Assembly (NCBI GenBank): GCA_030015575.1
Contig: JASDDO010000016.1
Location: 457,326,141 to 457,390,140, forward strand
Length of the DNA stretch: 64,000 bases
Source: Agapanthus africanus
Taxonomy: Eukaryota > Streptophyta > Magnoliopsida > Asparagales > Amaryllidaceae
Direction of reading: 5' to 3'
Shown here piece by piece: positions 33,291 through 45,030 of the stretch. Below the pieces are notes generated by a model. The model ran no database searches. It was not told where the DNA came from and saw nothing but the letters and a program-made list of their open reading frames with translations. A program made the position numbers and the translations under genes. Every line of letters starts with the position of its first letter. Position 1 is the first letter of the stretch.

Positions 33291-34238
33291 AGAGGTGAAA
33301 AGGCGATCCTATTCTATCGATCCACGGAGACTAAAGTCGAAAGAGAAGTCTGGCATGGTGCCGATCCTGCGCTCGACAGGCTCCAACCCATTCGTCTGCC
33401 CAGCTATTACTCCGAGAGATTGAAAAGGTTATTAAGATGCCAAGGCGTACCTTTCAAACAGACTTCTCGACAAGCTCAGTTCTACAACAGGATCTGGAAT
33501 GTCCCCGGGACTCAGCGAAAATTGCTCAACGGAAAAATGGAAACGATCGGGCTTGGATATATCCAGTCCAAGAAATGGAAGCAATTCCATGACTGCCGTA
33601 TCATAAAGGACCTTAATGAAGAAACGTATGCTCTTTTAAAAGATGCCGACGGTCAGCCAGAACGCGGTCCTGTCATATAAATACCGAGTCCGTCGTTCGA
33701 AGAACAGATGGACAAGCTAATACAGGAAGCGAGTCAAAAGATTCGGAACGACTACAGCCGCGAAATGGCCATTTACGAGAAAGCCAAGACGCAACGCCCC
33801 TTTCAGCAATCTATAAAGAATGACGATGCCCTCCACCGTCAGCCCGCCGTGCATTCCCAAGACAAGAAAAAGGCCCGACGCGGAGGCAAAAACAAGTCAA
33901 AGAACGGAAAAAACGTTCGACGGCGGCAAAACGGATCCAAAAGACCACGCGATCAAGAAAAGGTCGGCCGGAATCCGACTCTAACGAAAAAGATGGGTCG
34001 AGCATATTCCTTCCCTCAAGACAAGACAAGAAAGATATTCGACCTCGTCATGAAACATCAGATGATGACACTCCCGGAGTCTCGGCACCCCGATCAAGCA
34101 AATGAAGTTCATCACCCGGATTATTGCTCTTATCACCGAGTGATAGGACATCCTCTTGAAGACTGCTTCATGTTCAAAACTGGGTCGAAGACCAATATTA
34201 ACTCGGCAAATTCGCGTTATCCAATAGTTGGAGGGTGA
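33291..34238 (+). pseudogene. Extra gag-like module between protease and RT in T2
   Basis: ORF 33,708-34,238 repeats the layout of the gag modules: MDKLIQEASQKIRNDYSREM (compare MIDMLLNEACQKSKDDQEREM), AYSFPQDKTRKIFDLVM (compare PYSFPWDKTRRLFELAV) and the finger CSYHRVIGHPLEDC. The region before it (33,291-33,707) is broken by frameshifts. This is a fourth copy of the finger motif, placed after protease. It may be a translocated duplicate or an old normal part of this Tat family. Confidence 0.7.
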
Positions 34239-35780
34239 CCCCACCACAAGAAAACGTACCAAAAGCAACGTATATGGCGAGAGTAGAACCAGATCAACAT
34301 TGGTCTTGGAAACGATCTCATACCTGTCACGTGATAACGCTGTCAGAAGAAGTAAAGCACGATAATACAGATGACCTCTTCTGGTGCTTCAAAAATGAGG
34401 ATGAAGAGGAACTGATCTCAGAATTTCGACCAGCGCAAAAAGAGTTGGAAGATGGAATACACACCACTGCGGACAACCTAAGGAAAATCGACTTGGGTAC
34501 GGCAAACGATCCGCGACCAACGTTCGTCAGTGAACTACTATCTGAAGAAAAGGTGGCAACGCTAAAAGATGTCCTCATGCAGTATAAAGACTGCTTCGCA
34601 TGGAACTACTCCGAGATGCCGGGACTAGATCCAGAGATTGCTGTGCACAAATTGACGATATCTCCGGACGTCAAGCCATTCAAACAGGCACCGAGAAGAA
34701 TGTGGCTCGAACTTGAGATGAGCATCAACACCGAGGTCAAGAAGCTAATCGACTCCGGCTTCATCAAAGAAGTTCAGTACCCTGACTGGATCGCCAACAT
34801 TGTCCCAGTAATGAAGAAAAATGGAACGGTGCGCATCTACGTGGACTTTCGGGACCTCAACAAATCTGTCCGATGGATGACTTTCCCGTACCGGTCACCA
34901 AGCTGATAATAGACAACATGTCCACTCACGAAGTCTTCTCTTTCATGGACGGCTCTTCAGGGTACAATCAAATAAAGATGCATCCCGAAGACCAGAAGCA
35001 TACCACTTTCCGGACTGCTCTGGGCATATTCTGCTACAAAGTGATGCCTTTCGGTCTGAAAAACGCTGGCGCTACCTATCAGAGGGCCATGACGAAGAAC
35101 TTCGATGACCTCATACATGAAATCGTTGAATGCTATATCGATGACCTCGTGGTGAAAAGTAAACCGCACGGGGAGCATTGGGAGCATCTGGAGATAGTGT
35201 TCCAGCGCTTTCGGAAATACAACCTGAAGATGAACCCTCTCAAATCCACGTTCGGAGTTTCCTTGGGAAAATTCCTAGGATTCACCGTACGACACCGGGG
35301 CATCGAAATAGACCCATCAAAGATCAAGGCAATCATGGAAATGCCTCCGCTAAGAACTCTCAAGCAACTGCAGTCTCTATAGGGAAAGCTCACGTATATC
35401 CGGCGGTTCATGGCCAATCTCTCCGGAAAATGCCGCCCCTACAGCCACCTGATGAAGAAGGGAACCCCGTTCATTTAGGATTGCAAATGCCAAAGCGCAC
35501 TGGACGATATCAAGCAATACCTGCAGAATCCGCCGGTACTGACCACTCCAGTCAAGGGAAAGCCCCTCATCCTGTACACAACCGCCCTTGAAGGTTCTTT
35601 GCGTGTGTTATGGGCACAAGAGAATGACCAAGGGAAAGAGAGAGCCCTCTACTAATTGAGTCGAGTTCTCCTGGGGGCAGAAAAAACTACTCCCCTATCG
35701 AAAAACATTGCCTGGCATTAATCTTCGCGATAACGAAGCTCAGACACTATGCTCTAGCGCATGAGGTCTATCTCATATCA
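34235..35780 (+). pseudogene. T2 reverse transcriptase and Ty3-type RNase H remnant
   Basis: Frame one (34,235-34,906) covers the RT N-terminus (CFAWNYSEMPGLDPEIAVH, PVMKKNGTVRIYVDFRDLN). A frameshift around 34,880 leads to 34,873-35,382 with FSFMDGSSGYNQI, MPFGLKNAGATYQRAM and the catalytic YIDDLVV. Then come stops at 35,380 (TAG) and about 35,476 (TAG), and the RT connection with the first, Ty3-type RNase H (LILYTTALEGSLRVLWAQE), which is badly worn. RT copies element RNA into DNA. The catalytic residues survive but the gene cannot be read through. Confidence 0.88.
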
Positions 35781-35783
35781 AAA

Positions 35784-36368
35784 GTGGATCCTCTCAAGTA
35801 TTTGATGTCAAGAGCCATACTAACGGGACGGCTCGCCAAATGGGCCCTACTCTTAATGGAATTCTCGATAACATACCGACCTCTCAAGGCAGTGAAAGGC
35901 CAGGCCATCGCCGACTTCCTCGCTGAGCATCCGATACTTGCCGATTCACCCCTACATTGCGAATTGCCAGACGAGCACGCGTTTGACATGATCGACAGGG
36001 TGAGAGGAGGGAGTGATACCCGATGGGAATTCTACTTCGATGGGGCATCTTCCATGAAGAAGAGAAAGCACGCCACCCCTATAATCAAATCGGGGGTAGG
36101 CCATATCTTCGTGACTCCACAAGGAGGGATAATGCGCTTTGCCTTTTCCTTAACAGAGCCTAGGACAAATAATGAAGCGAAATATGAAGCTTTGATAGCA
36201 GGTCTTGAGATCGCTGTCGACATGGGAATCGAAGACCTCCTCATATACGGAGACTCTCAGTTGGTCGTTAGTCAAGTAAACAGTGATTATCAAATGTGCA
36301 AACCAGAGTTGGTAAAGTACGGTGAGAGAGTGCAACAATTACCGACTCAAATCCCTTCCTACTTCTAG
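35784..36368 (+). pseudogene. T2 second RNase H (archaeal-type, typical of Tat)
   Basis: 194 open codons, preceded in another frame by the end of the first RNase H. WEFYFDGASS gives the first catalytic Asp, NNEAKYEALIAGLE the Glu and LLIYGDSQLVV the next Asp. Tat elements are known to carry this second, plant/archaeal-like RNase H after the original one. A stop at 36,366 is followed in the same frame by the expected ADALAKL end of the domain, so the stop is a mutation. Confidence 0.85.
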
Positions 36369-36370
36369 AA

Positions 36371-37827
36371 AGCATACCGCGTACGGAAAATAGTAAGGCG
36401 GATGCATTAGCCAAACTCGATAAAGAACCGGCTGACGAAAACCTCGATGACGTAAGGATCGTTGTACAAAGCCGTCAGGTTCTTGCACCAACAGAAATAT
36501 CTCCGGAGTCGTCTGAAGAAAAGGAAGCGACCAAGCAAACGGCCCAACAAATAGAGGACCAAGAAAAGGTTGAGGATTGGAGAGAAGTCTTTATAGACTA
36601 CTTCAAATCTTATCGAACACCTGAAGATGCATTTTCAAGACATCAGCTCATGAAACGAGCTCTGTCTTTCACCTTCGTCAATGATACTCTATATAAGAGA
36701 TCGTTCGACTCTTTGTGGCTAAGATGCCTGGGACCGGAAGAAGCAAGGAGAGTCGTTCAAGAAACTCATGACGGACTTTGCGGTTCTCATCAAGCCGGAC
36801 CAAAGATGAACCTGAAGATCAAAAGGATGGGCTACTATTGGCCCATGATGATTCAGGATTGCCTCGAGTACGCAAGCCAGTGCCACTCGTGCCAAATTCA
36901 CGGAGACTTCATCCATCAGCATCCAAACCCGCTACATCCAACAGTGGCTAGCTGGCCGTTCGAAATATGGAGAGCCGACATAATTGGGTCCATCGAACCA
37001 GCGTCATCCAGACGGCATCAGTTCATATTGGCAACAACCGATTATTTCTCCAAGTGGGCAGAAGCAGTACCTCTAAGAGAAGTGAAGACGGAGAATATCC
37101 TCCATTTCTTCAAGACACACGTCATTTATCGGTTCGAAACTCCGCGACGGATTATCTCCGATAACGGGCCGACCTACAGAAGTCATAGAATCAGCCGCTT
37201 CGCACAGCAGCATAATATAGACTGGAGATACTCTTCGGTCTACAATCCACGAGCTAACGGTCTAGCTGAGGCTTTCAACAAAACCTTGATGAAGATCATA
37301 AAGAAGACGGTGTCCAAAAATAAGAAGATTGGCACGAAAGACTGGATGAAGCTCTCTGGGCATATCGGACCACGTTCAAAACGGCCACAAACACGACGCT
37401 GCATGCATTGGTATTCGGTATAGAAGCGGTACTCCCTCTCGAGATAGAGCTACCCTCTCTACGAGTGGCGGTTCATTATGAGCTAACAGACGAAGAGAAT
37501 GCTCATCTTAGGCTTGAGGAGCTCGACGCCCTCGATGAAACTCGTCTCATGGCACAACAAAACTTGGACGCTTACAAAGCAAGGATGATGCGCTCATACG
37601 AAGGATTGACTAGGCCGAGGATATTCCGCCAATGCGAACTCATACTAGTTGTCAAAAGACCTATGATCCCCAATCGTGCCAAATGTGGAAAGTTCGAGCC
37701 GAACTACGAGGGCCCGTACATCATAGATAAAGTCTACCAAGGTGGGTCTTACTTGCTCATGGATATGCAAGGCGAAAGACCCTTCAGGCCAATAAACAGC
37801 CGGTTCCTGAAAAAATACTACGCCTGA
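36371..37827 (+). pseudogene. T2 integrase, one frameshift
   Basis: Open from 36,371 to 37,423 and from 37,408 to 37,827. The zinc-binding part has CGSHQAGPKM and CLEYASQCHSC; the core has WRADIIG, IISDNGPTY and NPRANGLAEAFN (D, D, E). At about 37,325 a one-base deletion relative to T1 (AAGAAAGACTGG in T1, AAGAAGATTGG here) shifts the frame; the C-terminus with YEGPYII is in the new frame and ends at 37,827. There is no chromodomain. The last 730 bases align with 2-736. Confidence 0.9.
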
Positions 37828-39734
37828 CGAATCATGGCCTAGGTTAACGATAGATGACGACGCCTATGTCCGCTCGCTATCTTCCCAAGCCCAAACTCTA
37901 TAAGTAGTATCCAGCGAAAACTTGCCTCAAAATCGCTATGGACCGAAACGTCCTTAAACTAACAACGGACCGAAACGTCCTTAAACTAACAAGGGACCGA
38001 AATGTTCTTAAACTAACAAGGGACCGTAATGTCCTTAAACAAGCTATGGACTAAAACGTCCCTAAACTAACAACGGACTGAAACGTCCTTAAACTACTAC
38101 AAACCACGGCATCCTCAAGCTGACGTGGCAAAAAAAACGGTACGTCCACAAGCGAAATGGGTACAAATGAAAACCCGAAAGGGCTCCGTGAGTAAAAACA
38201 GCAGGGCTACCGGCGAGTTTGTGAAAACCCGAAAGGTCGCAGACTAAAAAAACGGTACGTTCACAAGCGAAATGGGCACGGATGAAAACCGGAAAGGGCT
38301 CCGTGAGTAAAAACAGCAGGGCTACCGGCGAGTTTGTGAAAACCCGAAAGGGCGCAGACTCGTAAAAAAATTCGTTCATGTATACTTGCAGGGCCCTTTC
38401 GACCTTATAAGGAGAAAATACCTGCGTGAGATCCTTACGACTCACCAGGGAGCAACACACTTAGGGATCCCCATGATTCCTAAAGAGAAATTACACTTAT
38501 GAGATCCTCGCGACTCGTAAGGAGAACTCTCTTATGAAACCCTCACGGCTCATAAGATTCAAAAGCCTTAAGCTACAGGGATCTGAACTTGTTCTTAAGC
38601 CATCACATTTTCCAGACTGCCTTACAAGCGGTTCAATATCGACCCTTGTATATAATCCACGGGCACAAATAAACGTTCCCCCACCCAGTTCCACCAATGG
38701 CACGAGATGTCCTCATGTGGTGAACGACACTTGTAAGTCCTCTCGACTTATAAGGAGAAAACAATCTTGTAAGATCCTTACGACTTATAAGAAAACACAC
38801 ACTTAGGAATCCTCACGATTCCTAAGGAGAAAATGCACCTACAAGATCCTCACGACTCGTAGGGAGAAACACCTTCATGAGACCCATACGGCTCATGAAG
38901 TCAAAAGCCTTAGTCGACAAGATTCTAACCCTATTTGCTAAGCCGTCTTTGTTTAAATCGACAAAGGCAAATGATGATTCGCTCCTGGCAATATCCCAGT
39001 TATAGCGATGCTGATATTTAAATCAGTAACAAATTCCAAGTCCTTTCAAGGCAAATGATGATTCGCCCCTGACAATATTCCAGTCACAACGATGTTGATG
39101 CTAAGATTGGTATCAGGTCTTAAGTGCCATACTCGCAACAAAATCAGCGAGCCAAAAATACATATGAAATAGCCGAATTGATGGGGCAACTGGCAATAAA
39201 AATCAGCGAGTAAAAGATATGCATATAAAAATAGCCGAAATGTTCGGGCAACTCGCAATAAAAAGCAGCGAGTAAAGAAAAAGAAAAATAGCCGAAATGA
39301 TTAGGCACCGCGAAAAATAGCCGAAATGATTGGGCAATCGCGACTTTCGCGATATAAAAATCTGAAATGATAGAGCATCGTGGAAAGAAAAAAATGAAAG
39401 AATCAGACTTTTGCCCTGCAGGTAAGTCTATACTAGCCTCTGTATACAATCCATGGGCATAAACGAAAAGGAAACCACATGTCCCAACAAACTCTGTCAA
39501 AGGGAAGGTTAGATCTCGACAGCAACATCTGCATCCCACAAGACCAACAACGACGTTCCTCCTCCTGCCAGTAGGGCACGGACGCGACACCACCAATTGG
39601 AGCTATGGCACAATCCCTTGTTCTAAGACTCCGCGGTTCACAGACAACCTAGAGTCAGCCCCGACACCGCAGAAAGCGGAGCAAGTCCACCCGACACCGC
39701 AGAAAGCGGGGTACGTCAGCAAATGACCCCGTCA
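37828..39734 (+). repeat. T2 3' UTR, repeat-rich part before the satellite
   Basis: Holds about six 27-bp GGACCGAAACGTCC units (37,932-38,096), a roughly 115-bp direct duplication (about 38,131-38,250 and 38,251-38,365, with ACGGTACGTCCACAAGCG), degenerate GAGATCCTCACGACTC repeats (38,380-38,900), TAGCCGAAATGATTGGGCA-type units (39,160-39,380) and two CCCGACACCGCAGAAAGCGG copies (39,658-39,710). This is the same order as T1 up to the satellite. No gene. Confidence 0.75.
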
Positions 39735-40535
39735 TGGATACATGTCAACCCCTGACCTCCCTGTCGTAAAGCAACGTTTCGACTCGGATACATGTCAACC
39801 CCTGACCTCCCTGTCGTAAAGCAACGCTTCGACTCGGATACATGTCAACCCCTGACCTCCATGTCATAAAGCAATGCTTCGACTCGGATATATGTCAACC
39901 CCTGACCTCCCTGTTGTAAAGTAATGCTTCGACTCGGATACATGTCAACCCCTGATCTTCCTGTCGTAAAGCAACGCTTCGACTCGGATACATGTCAATC
40001 CCTGACCTCCCTGTCATAAAGCAACGCTTCGACTCGAATACATGTCAAACCCTGACCTCCCTGTCGTAAAGCAACGCTTCGAATCGGATACATGTCAATC
40101 CCTGACCTCCCTGTCGTAAAGAAACGCTTCGACTCGGATACATGTCAACCCCTGACTTCCTTGTCGTAAAGCAACGCTTCGACTTGGATACATGTCATAC
40201 CCTGACCTCCCTGTCGTAAAGCAACGCTTCGACTCGGATACATGTCAAACCCTGACCTCCCTATCGTATAGCAATGCTTCGACTCGGATACATGTCAACC
40301 CCCGACCTTCCTGTCGTAAAGCAATGCTTCGACTCGAATACATGTCAACCCTTGACCTCCCTATCGTAAAGCAATGCTTCAACTCGGATACATGTCAAAC
40401 CCTGACCTCCCTGTTATAAAGCAATGCTTCGACTCAGAAACATGTCAACCCCTAACCCCCCCTCCGCCGGAGCAATGCTCTGTCTCAGAAATACATCAAT
40501 CCATGATCTCCCTGTCGTAAAGCAATGCTTCGACT
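39735..40535 (+). repeat. 50-bp tandem satellite, about 16 units, in the T2 3' UTR
   Basis: CATGTCAA recurs at 39,741, 39,791, 39,841 and so on every 50 bases to 40,441; the last unit or two are diverged. Unit core: GACCTCCCTGTCGTAAAGCA. It occupies the place of the 159-bp array in T1, although the repeats on either side are shared. Confidence 0.93.
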
Positions 40536-40972
40536 CGGAAATAAGTCAACACACGAACCTATAAAAAGAAAGTTCTCTTGTGAGATCCTTATGACTCTCA
40601 CAAGAAAAGCTACTTAGGAGTCCTTACGACCCCTAAGTAGAAATTGCACCTACGAGATCCTCTCGACTCGTAGGGAGAAAAATTTTTATGGGACCCCCAC
40701 GGCTCATAAAGTTGAAAAGCCTTAGGCGACAGATCTGAACCTGTTTCCGAAGCCATCGCTGCCCTGCAAGAAAACCAAGATAAACTATATATAGACCACA
40801 TCCACCAAAGCTACATGCAAGCATGAGATAAAAAAATATATGTCTTTTATTCATGAATTCAAAATGAATTCAAGATACATCTCATAAAAGAATCAAAATG
40901 AATACAAAATATTTTTATTCATATGTGGATAAAAAAATGATGATAAAGAAAATACAATGAAGAAAAAAGTCT
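40536..40972 (+). other. T2 3' UTR between satellite and antisense pseudogene
   Basis: Degenerate repeats like those at 3560-3780 (CTACGAGATCCTCTCGACTC), then AT-rich sequence. AATAAA on the minus strand at 40,846-40,851 is the likely poly(A) signal of the antisense gene copy. Confidence 0.6.
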
Positions 40973-43866
40973 TTAAACCGGCAGGTGACACAATAAGCTC
41001 ATCAATTCATCGCTCTTCCGCTGGGCCTCGGCTTCAAGCTTGGTTATTGCCACAAGACGGGTCTCCGCCTGAGACTGTTGGGTCTAATACGAGACGAACC
41101 GGCTCTCGAGCTCCCTTTCAGTTGCCTTATGACCTTCAACCATCTCACGGGTAAAAATGACGGCTTTGTCGAGAGTGACCACTTCAATGATAGCTTCTTG
41201 AAGTACTCGCCAGATTTCATATGCATGGGCGGTCTTGGTAGTGAGCTGAGCTTGAAGTTCCCCCAAAGCACTCGAGGCCAGTTCCCTCTCCGAGAATTTC
41301 CGGTTAAGCCTCTTCTCACATGATTGTAGATTTGCGGCGCACCGTTCAATTAGCCCCCGCAAGCTCGTCTTTGCAGCCACGACCTCTGAGGGGAAGGCGT
41401 GTGCACTCGAGACCATGTAAGCAAGCCTCCACTCGATGAAAAAACTCAACCCAGACATGCACCAATGTTTCATCATGGTAAGTGGCGAGAAAGGGAAGAG
41501 AAATGTTGGCTTCGGCAGCAAATTCTTCGGCTGTGATCGAACTACCAGCACGAAGATCTTCGATAAGAGTCGACAAGAAGTGAAGGCTTTGCTTCGCCAT
41601 CCGTTCAGATGTGCGCCGAGCATAAGGGCCTAGTGGCATAATGATGCGAGACTTCAGCGGGGTAAGAGCGGGCAAGACTGTCAAGATCCATGAACAATCT
41701 ATGAGATTTACACCCAAAGAATAAATAAAGCAATGTCAAAAGCTTACTTACCCACAGTCATGCAAGGCCCGTCGAGGATCTCAACTTTTTCATCAGCTTC
41801 CAGAACTGCAGAAGGCATATCAACATCGTTATACAAAATAATGATAATACAATGAAGGGGTCAAATAACACCAACCTTGCCCAGAAGAGAGGACGGTGCT
41901 TTGCGGGGATATTGCCTGTGGGGCGGCCATCTCAAGCAGACGCTGAAAGGACTTTCTGGGAGATAAATCAACGATGGATAATGCCAATCCTCACAATTTT
42001 GAAAAGACAGAAAGAGTCAGATAATAGAGAGATCATTAAAGCAAAATATAGAAGACTACCTTCGATGCTCCTCCCACTTTGAACTGGAGGGATAGCAGCT
42101 TCGGCAGCCTCCTCCGTACCCTCAGGCACATCACCGGGGACGTGTGCTGGCATAGCATCTTCCAGTCACGAAACTACATCTGCCATTTGGGCACCAAAGA
42201 GGGAACAGTGGCCATGGCGGTGCTTTCTATAACTTTCGAGGCGCCACCAGAAAGATCCATCGGGTCTATGACTGGCAAGGTCGCCTCTGCGGAAAGTATA
42301 GACGATGGAGAAGTGGAGGCCATCACCGGGAGCTCCAAGATCGAGCCAACTGCTTCGACAATCTCTCCTACACCTTTCGGTGCGTCATCAGAGACATCCA
42401 TAGGATCTGTGGCCAATGGAGCTACCTCCACTGAAGGAATTGACACCGAAGGGACAGAGGCTATCATCGGAAGCTCCGCAATAGGGATAGCAGCTATAAC
42501 GATCCCCTCCACACCTGCCGGTGTCTCATTGGAGACATTTATGGAACCCACGGTCGGGGCACGACTTGGGCTCAAATCTACTGTCATCGCCGAAGTCCCT
42601 GTAAAATTTTCACAAAGATAAGGAGATATAAAAAGCGATACAAATTATTTGCCAAAAGAAAAATACGGAAAGCACACATACCGACGCGCCAGGATGCTTC
42701 TAGTATGGCTTTTTCAAGCCGTCGTTCCTTCCTGGGGAAGTGTGCTCGCCGAGGCTCAAATGCAGATTGATGGCCACCGGTCTTCAATGCTAGCTCATCT
42801 TCAGAAGCGGCTGAGATAGACTGCTTGAGGGCTATCTCATCTTCCCATCGAAGGGGACCCATATGTACCCTCCGTAGTGATGGCGGATCTTCATAGAATA
42901 TGACGGGAGGATAAGGTTTCTTCGGGACACCCACGTTCTCAGTTTCGTCTTGTGAGCGCCTTATAACCTCAGCCAATTGTGCGGCTTCCTCGGCAGATAA
43001 ACCCAGAAAGAGAAGACCATCATCTAGCTCTTGCATGGATATTGGTTCGTCTTGAACAATAGGCTCAGATTCTAGCAAAAGGTTAAGCAGACCGGTGACC
43101 GTCTTCTTTCTCCTTTTCGACCCGGAAGTAACGTTGGAAGAAGATCGCTTCCTTCCCTTCGGCGCTTTGGTGCGACATTGGCCCACTTCGCCTCCACTAT
43201 CCCCTTTTGGCGACACCACTGCAGATAGCATCGCCACTAATGGCACTGCCGCTAGCGCTTCGGCGGAAGCCCTTGCTTGAGCTCTAGTGCGCATGGGCAT
43301 CCCTGCAGTGGGAGGAATCGATTCGGTTTCTACGACTTGCGAGATAAGGACCACGCCACCATCCCTTAAGAGAGGGCGAACGACTGACCGCGGTGGCAAC
43401 GGAACACTAGCAGCTTGGGTTGGAGCAGGAGTCTTATACTCGAATAATACCCGCCTTTCCTAAGCAATAACAGGACCAACCCGGTGGCGATACCAGCCCA
43501 CAAAGGACCCCACAGGCTTTGGGAGGTAGTCAGGTTCTGGGATCATGAACACAGAGCCAGTGTTCAGCCGCATGAAGTGATGAATGACGTCGTGAATAAC
43601 TCCCAGAGATGAGGTAGGCTCAACCAAAAACGCTTCGAAGGGGACGCCCTGATTATAGCCCAATTGTCGAGGAAGCGGTGCGGATTATACCGCATGAGGA
43701 GAGCCGTATCATTCCGGCGGAACCAAATAACCTGGCCTAATCGAATACAAATGCATGATCTTCTTAGGCTTTAAAGATGGTGCTCCCCTTTCGACAAGTC
43801 GAATAGCTGTTGGATGGGCCCCGCCGGGGCAGAAAGAACTCGATCAGTAAACACCATCCTACCCTC
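40973..43866 (-). pseudogene. Decayed copy of the antisense PMD gene in T2
   Basis: Minus-strand pieces match the T1 gene: PMD C-terminal part (43,860-43,400; RFMRLNTGSxF-like HHFMRLNTGSVFMIPEP), the basic tail and acidic part (to 42,682), then 42,598-42,060, 41,942-41,876, 41,805-41,752 and the coiled-coil exon 41,698-40,973. Splice sites remain (GTCG|GTATGT with TTTTACAG|GG; GAAG|GTAGTC with TTTCAG|CG; CAAG|GTTGGT with TTCTGCAG|TT; GTGG|GTAAGT with CTCATAG|AT). It is broken by a TAG near 43,463, frameshifts around 43,680, 42,150 and 41,420, and a TAG at 41,084. The first half of the PMD domain is absent; copia-related DNA begins at about 43,870. Confidence 0.82.
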
Positions 43867-43874
43867 ATTAGCAT

Positions 43875-43940
43875 ATGTATCATGCTGTTAATCCTGACTA
43901 ATTCTTCTTTTATGGTTTGAGGAAGGATTCGAGAAACAGT
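43875..43940 (-). mobile_element. Short inverted copia LTR-like fragment at the T2 breakpoint
   Basis: TTAATCCTGACTAATTCTT and TTTTATGGTTTGA here recur at 52,296-52,330, where they continue into a clear inverted copia LTR. About 60 bases are shared at roughly three quarters identity by eye. It marks the point where T2 is cut. Confidence 0.45.
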
Positions 43941-44049
43941 GGGAGCCATCCTGTTTAGATAAATTAAAAACCAATCTAAACTTGCAAGAGTATCATGCTG
44001 AGTGTTTTCTTGTCTCTCTCCTAATTGCAGGGACCAGGTGACCAGATTA

Positions 44050-45030
44050 GGTTACAGATAGATAATAAAATGATTGAGTTATACTATAGTGTCTGACAAA
44101 GGTTTGTCCAGATGTCCATTACCTATGACAAGCTGGACCGCCTTATTACTACTCAAAGCCCCCGCCGTCCCAGGTCCAGTTTCCACCGTCGCGGATGTTG
44201 ATATCCGGAAGACAAGGGAAAAAGACTGTGCGAATGCCAAGTGCCTCGTGTTATCCTAAGTAGATGGTATATACCAGAGGCAGTACGAGAAGATGGACTT
44301 AGTTTCCATCTTCCACCATAACAATGTTTTATATGGAGAGCAATCTCGTATCGCAAGATATGAGACCTCGAAAGAATTGCTTCAAGCGAGGTTGGCTGTC
44401 GGGTCATCTGTAGAGGACCACGTCCCTACAATGATCAGTTGTATTAAAAAGCTCACGGACCTGGAGACCACGTTGGAGAATGAGACATGTACTGACTTGA
44501 TTCTACAGTCCCTACCTTCTACTTACGCTCAGGGAAATCAAGTTATACTTCCAGTTGAGGGCACCCTGAAAGAAACCGGGGAGACACCTGCTTTGCTTAT
44601 TGGGGAATCTTCCTCTTCTGGATCCATGGCGAAAGCCAAGAGTGAGTAGAAGAAGACTTCTACAAAGCCGATAGGCGGTGACAGTAAGGTAGAAGGAAAG
44701 GGTAGGATAAAGGTTTCGGGGTTAACAGTAGGGAAGAAAGGATGTTCCTATTGTCATGGGAAAGGGCATTGGCAGAAGGGATGCAGGGCTCGGAAAGCCA
44801 GAATCCAGGATCCGAAGCACGTTGTGGGTTCGACTTCGGGTGTGTTTGTGATTGAAAACAGTCTGTCAATTAACTATACTTCCTGGGTACAAGATACCGG
44901 ATCGGGATCTCATATCTGCATTTCATTACAGGCTTTGAGAAACCATAGAGTTATCAGGGCAAGTGATATGACTCTCAGGGTTGCTAATGGAATGAGCGTG
45001 GACGCTGTATCCGTAGGGTATATCACCTAG
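44050..45030 (+). pseudogene. Copia gag and protease remnant
   Basis: The Gag frame 44,293-44,649 reads SRIARYETSKELLQARL and then LTDLETTLENETCTDLILQSLP. After a TAG it continues with a zinc knuckle CSYCHGKGHWQKGC (about 44,740) and then the protease motif WVQDTGSGSHICIS (about 44,885), which keeps the catalytic DTG. No LTR or primer site precedes it, so the 5' end is lost. Ty1/copia elements make one Gag-Pol; here it is cut by several stops. Confidence 0.85.

Noticed and set aside
36650-37827. Endogenous plant pararetrovirus (caulimovirid)
   Set aside because: Integrase, LTRs, polypurine tracts and primer sites are present and no movement protein motif is seen; these are LTR retrotransposons.
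39735-40535. Regular 50-bp repeats resembling a CRISPR array at first sight
   Set aside because: There are no unique spacers; whole units are repeated head to tail, and the context is a plant retroelement.
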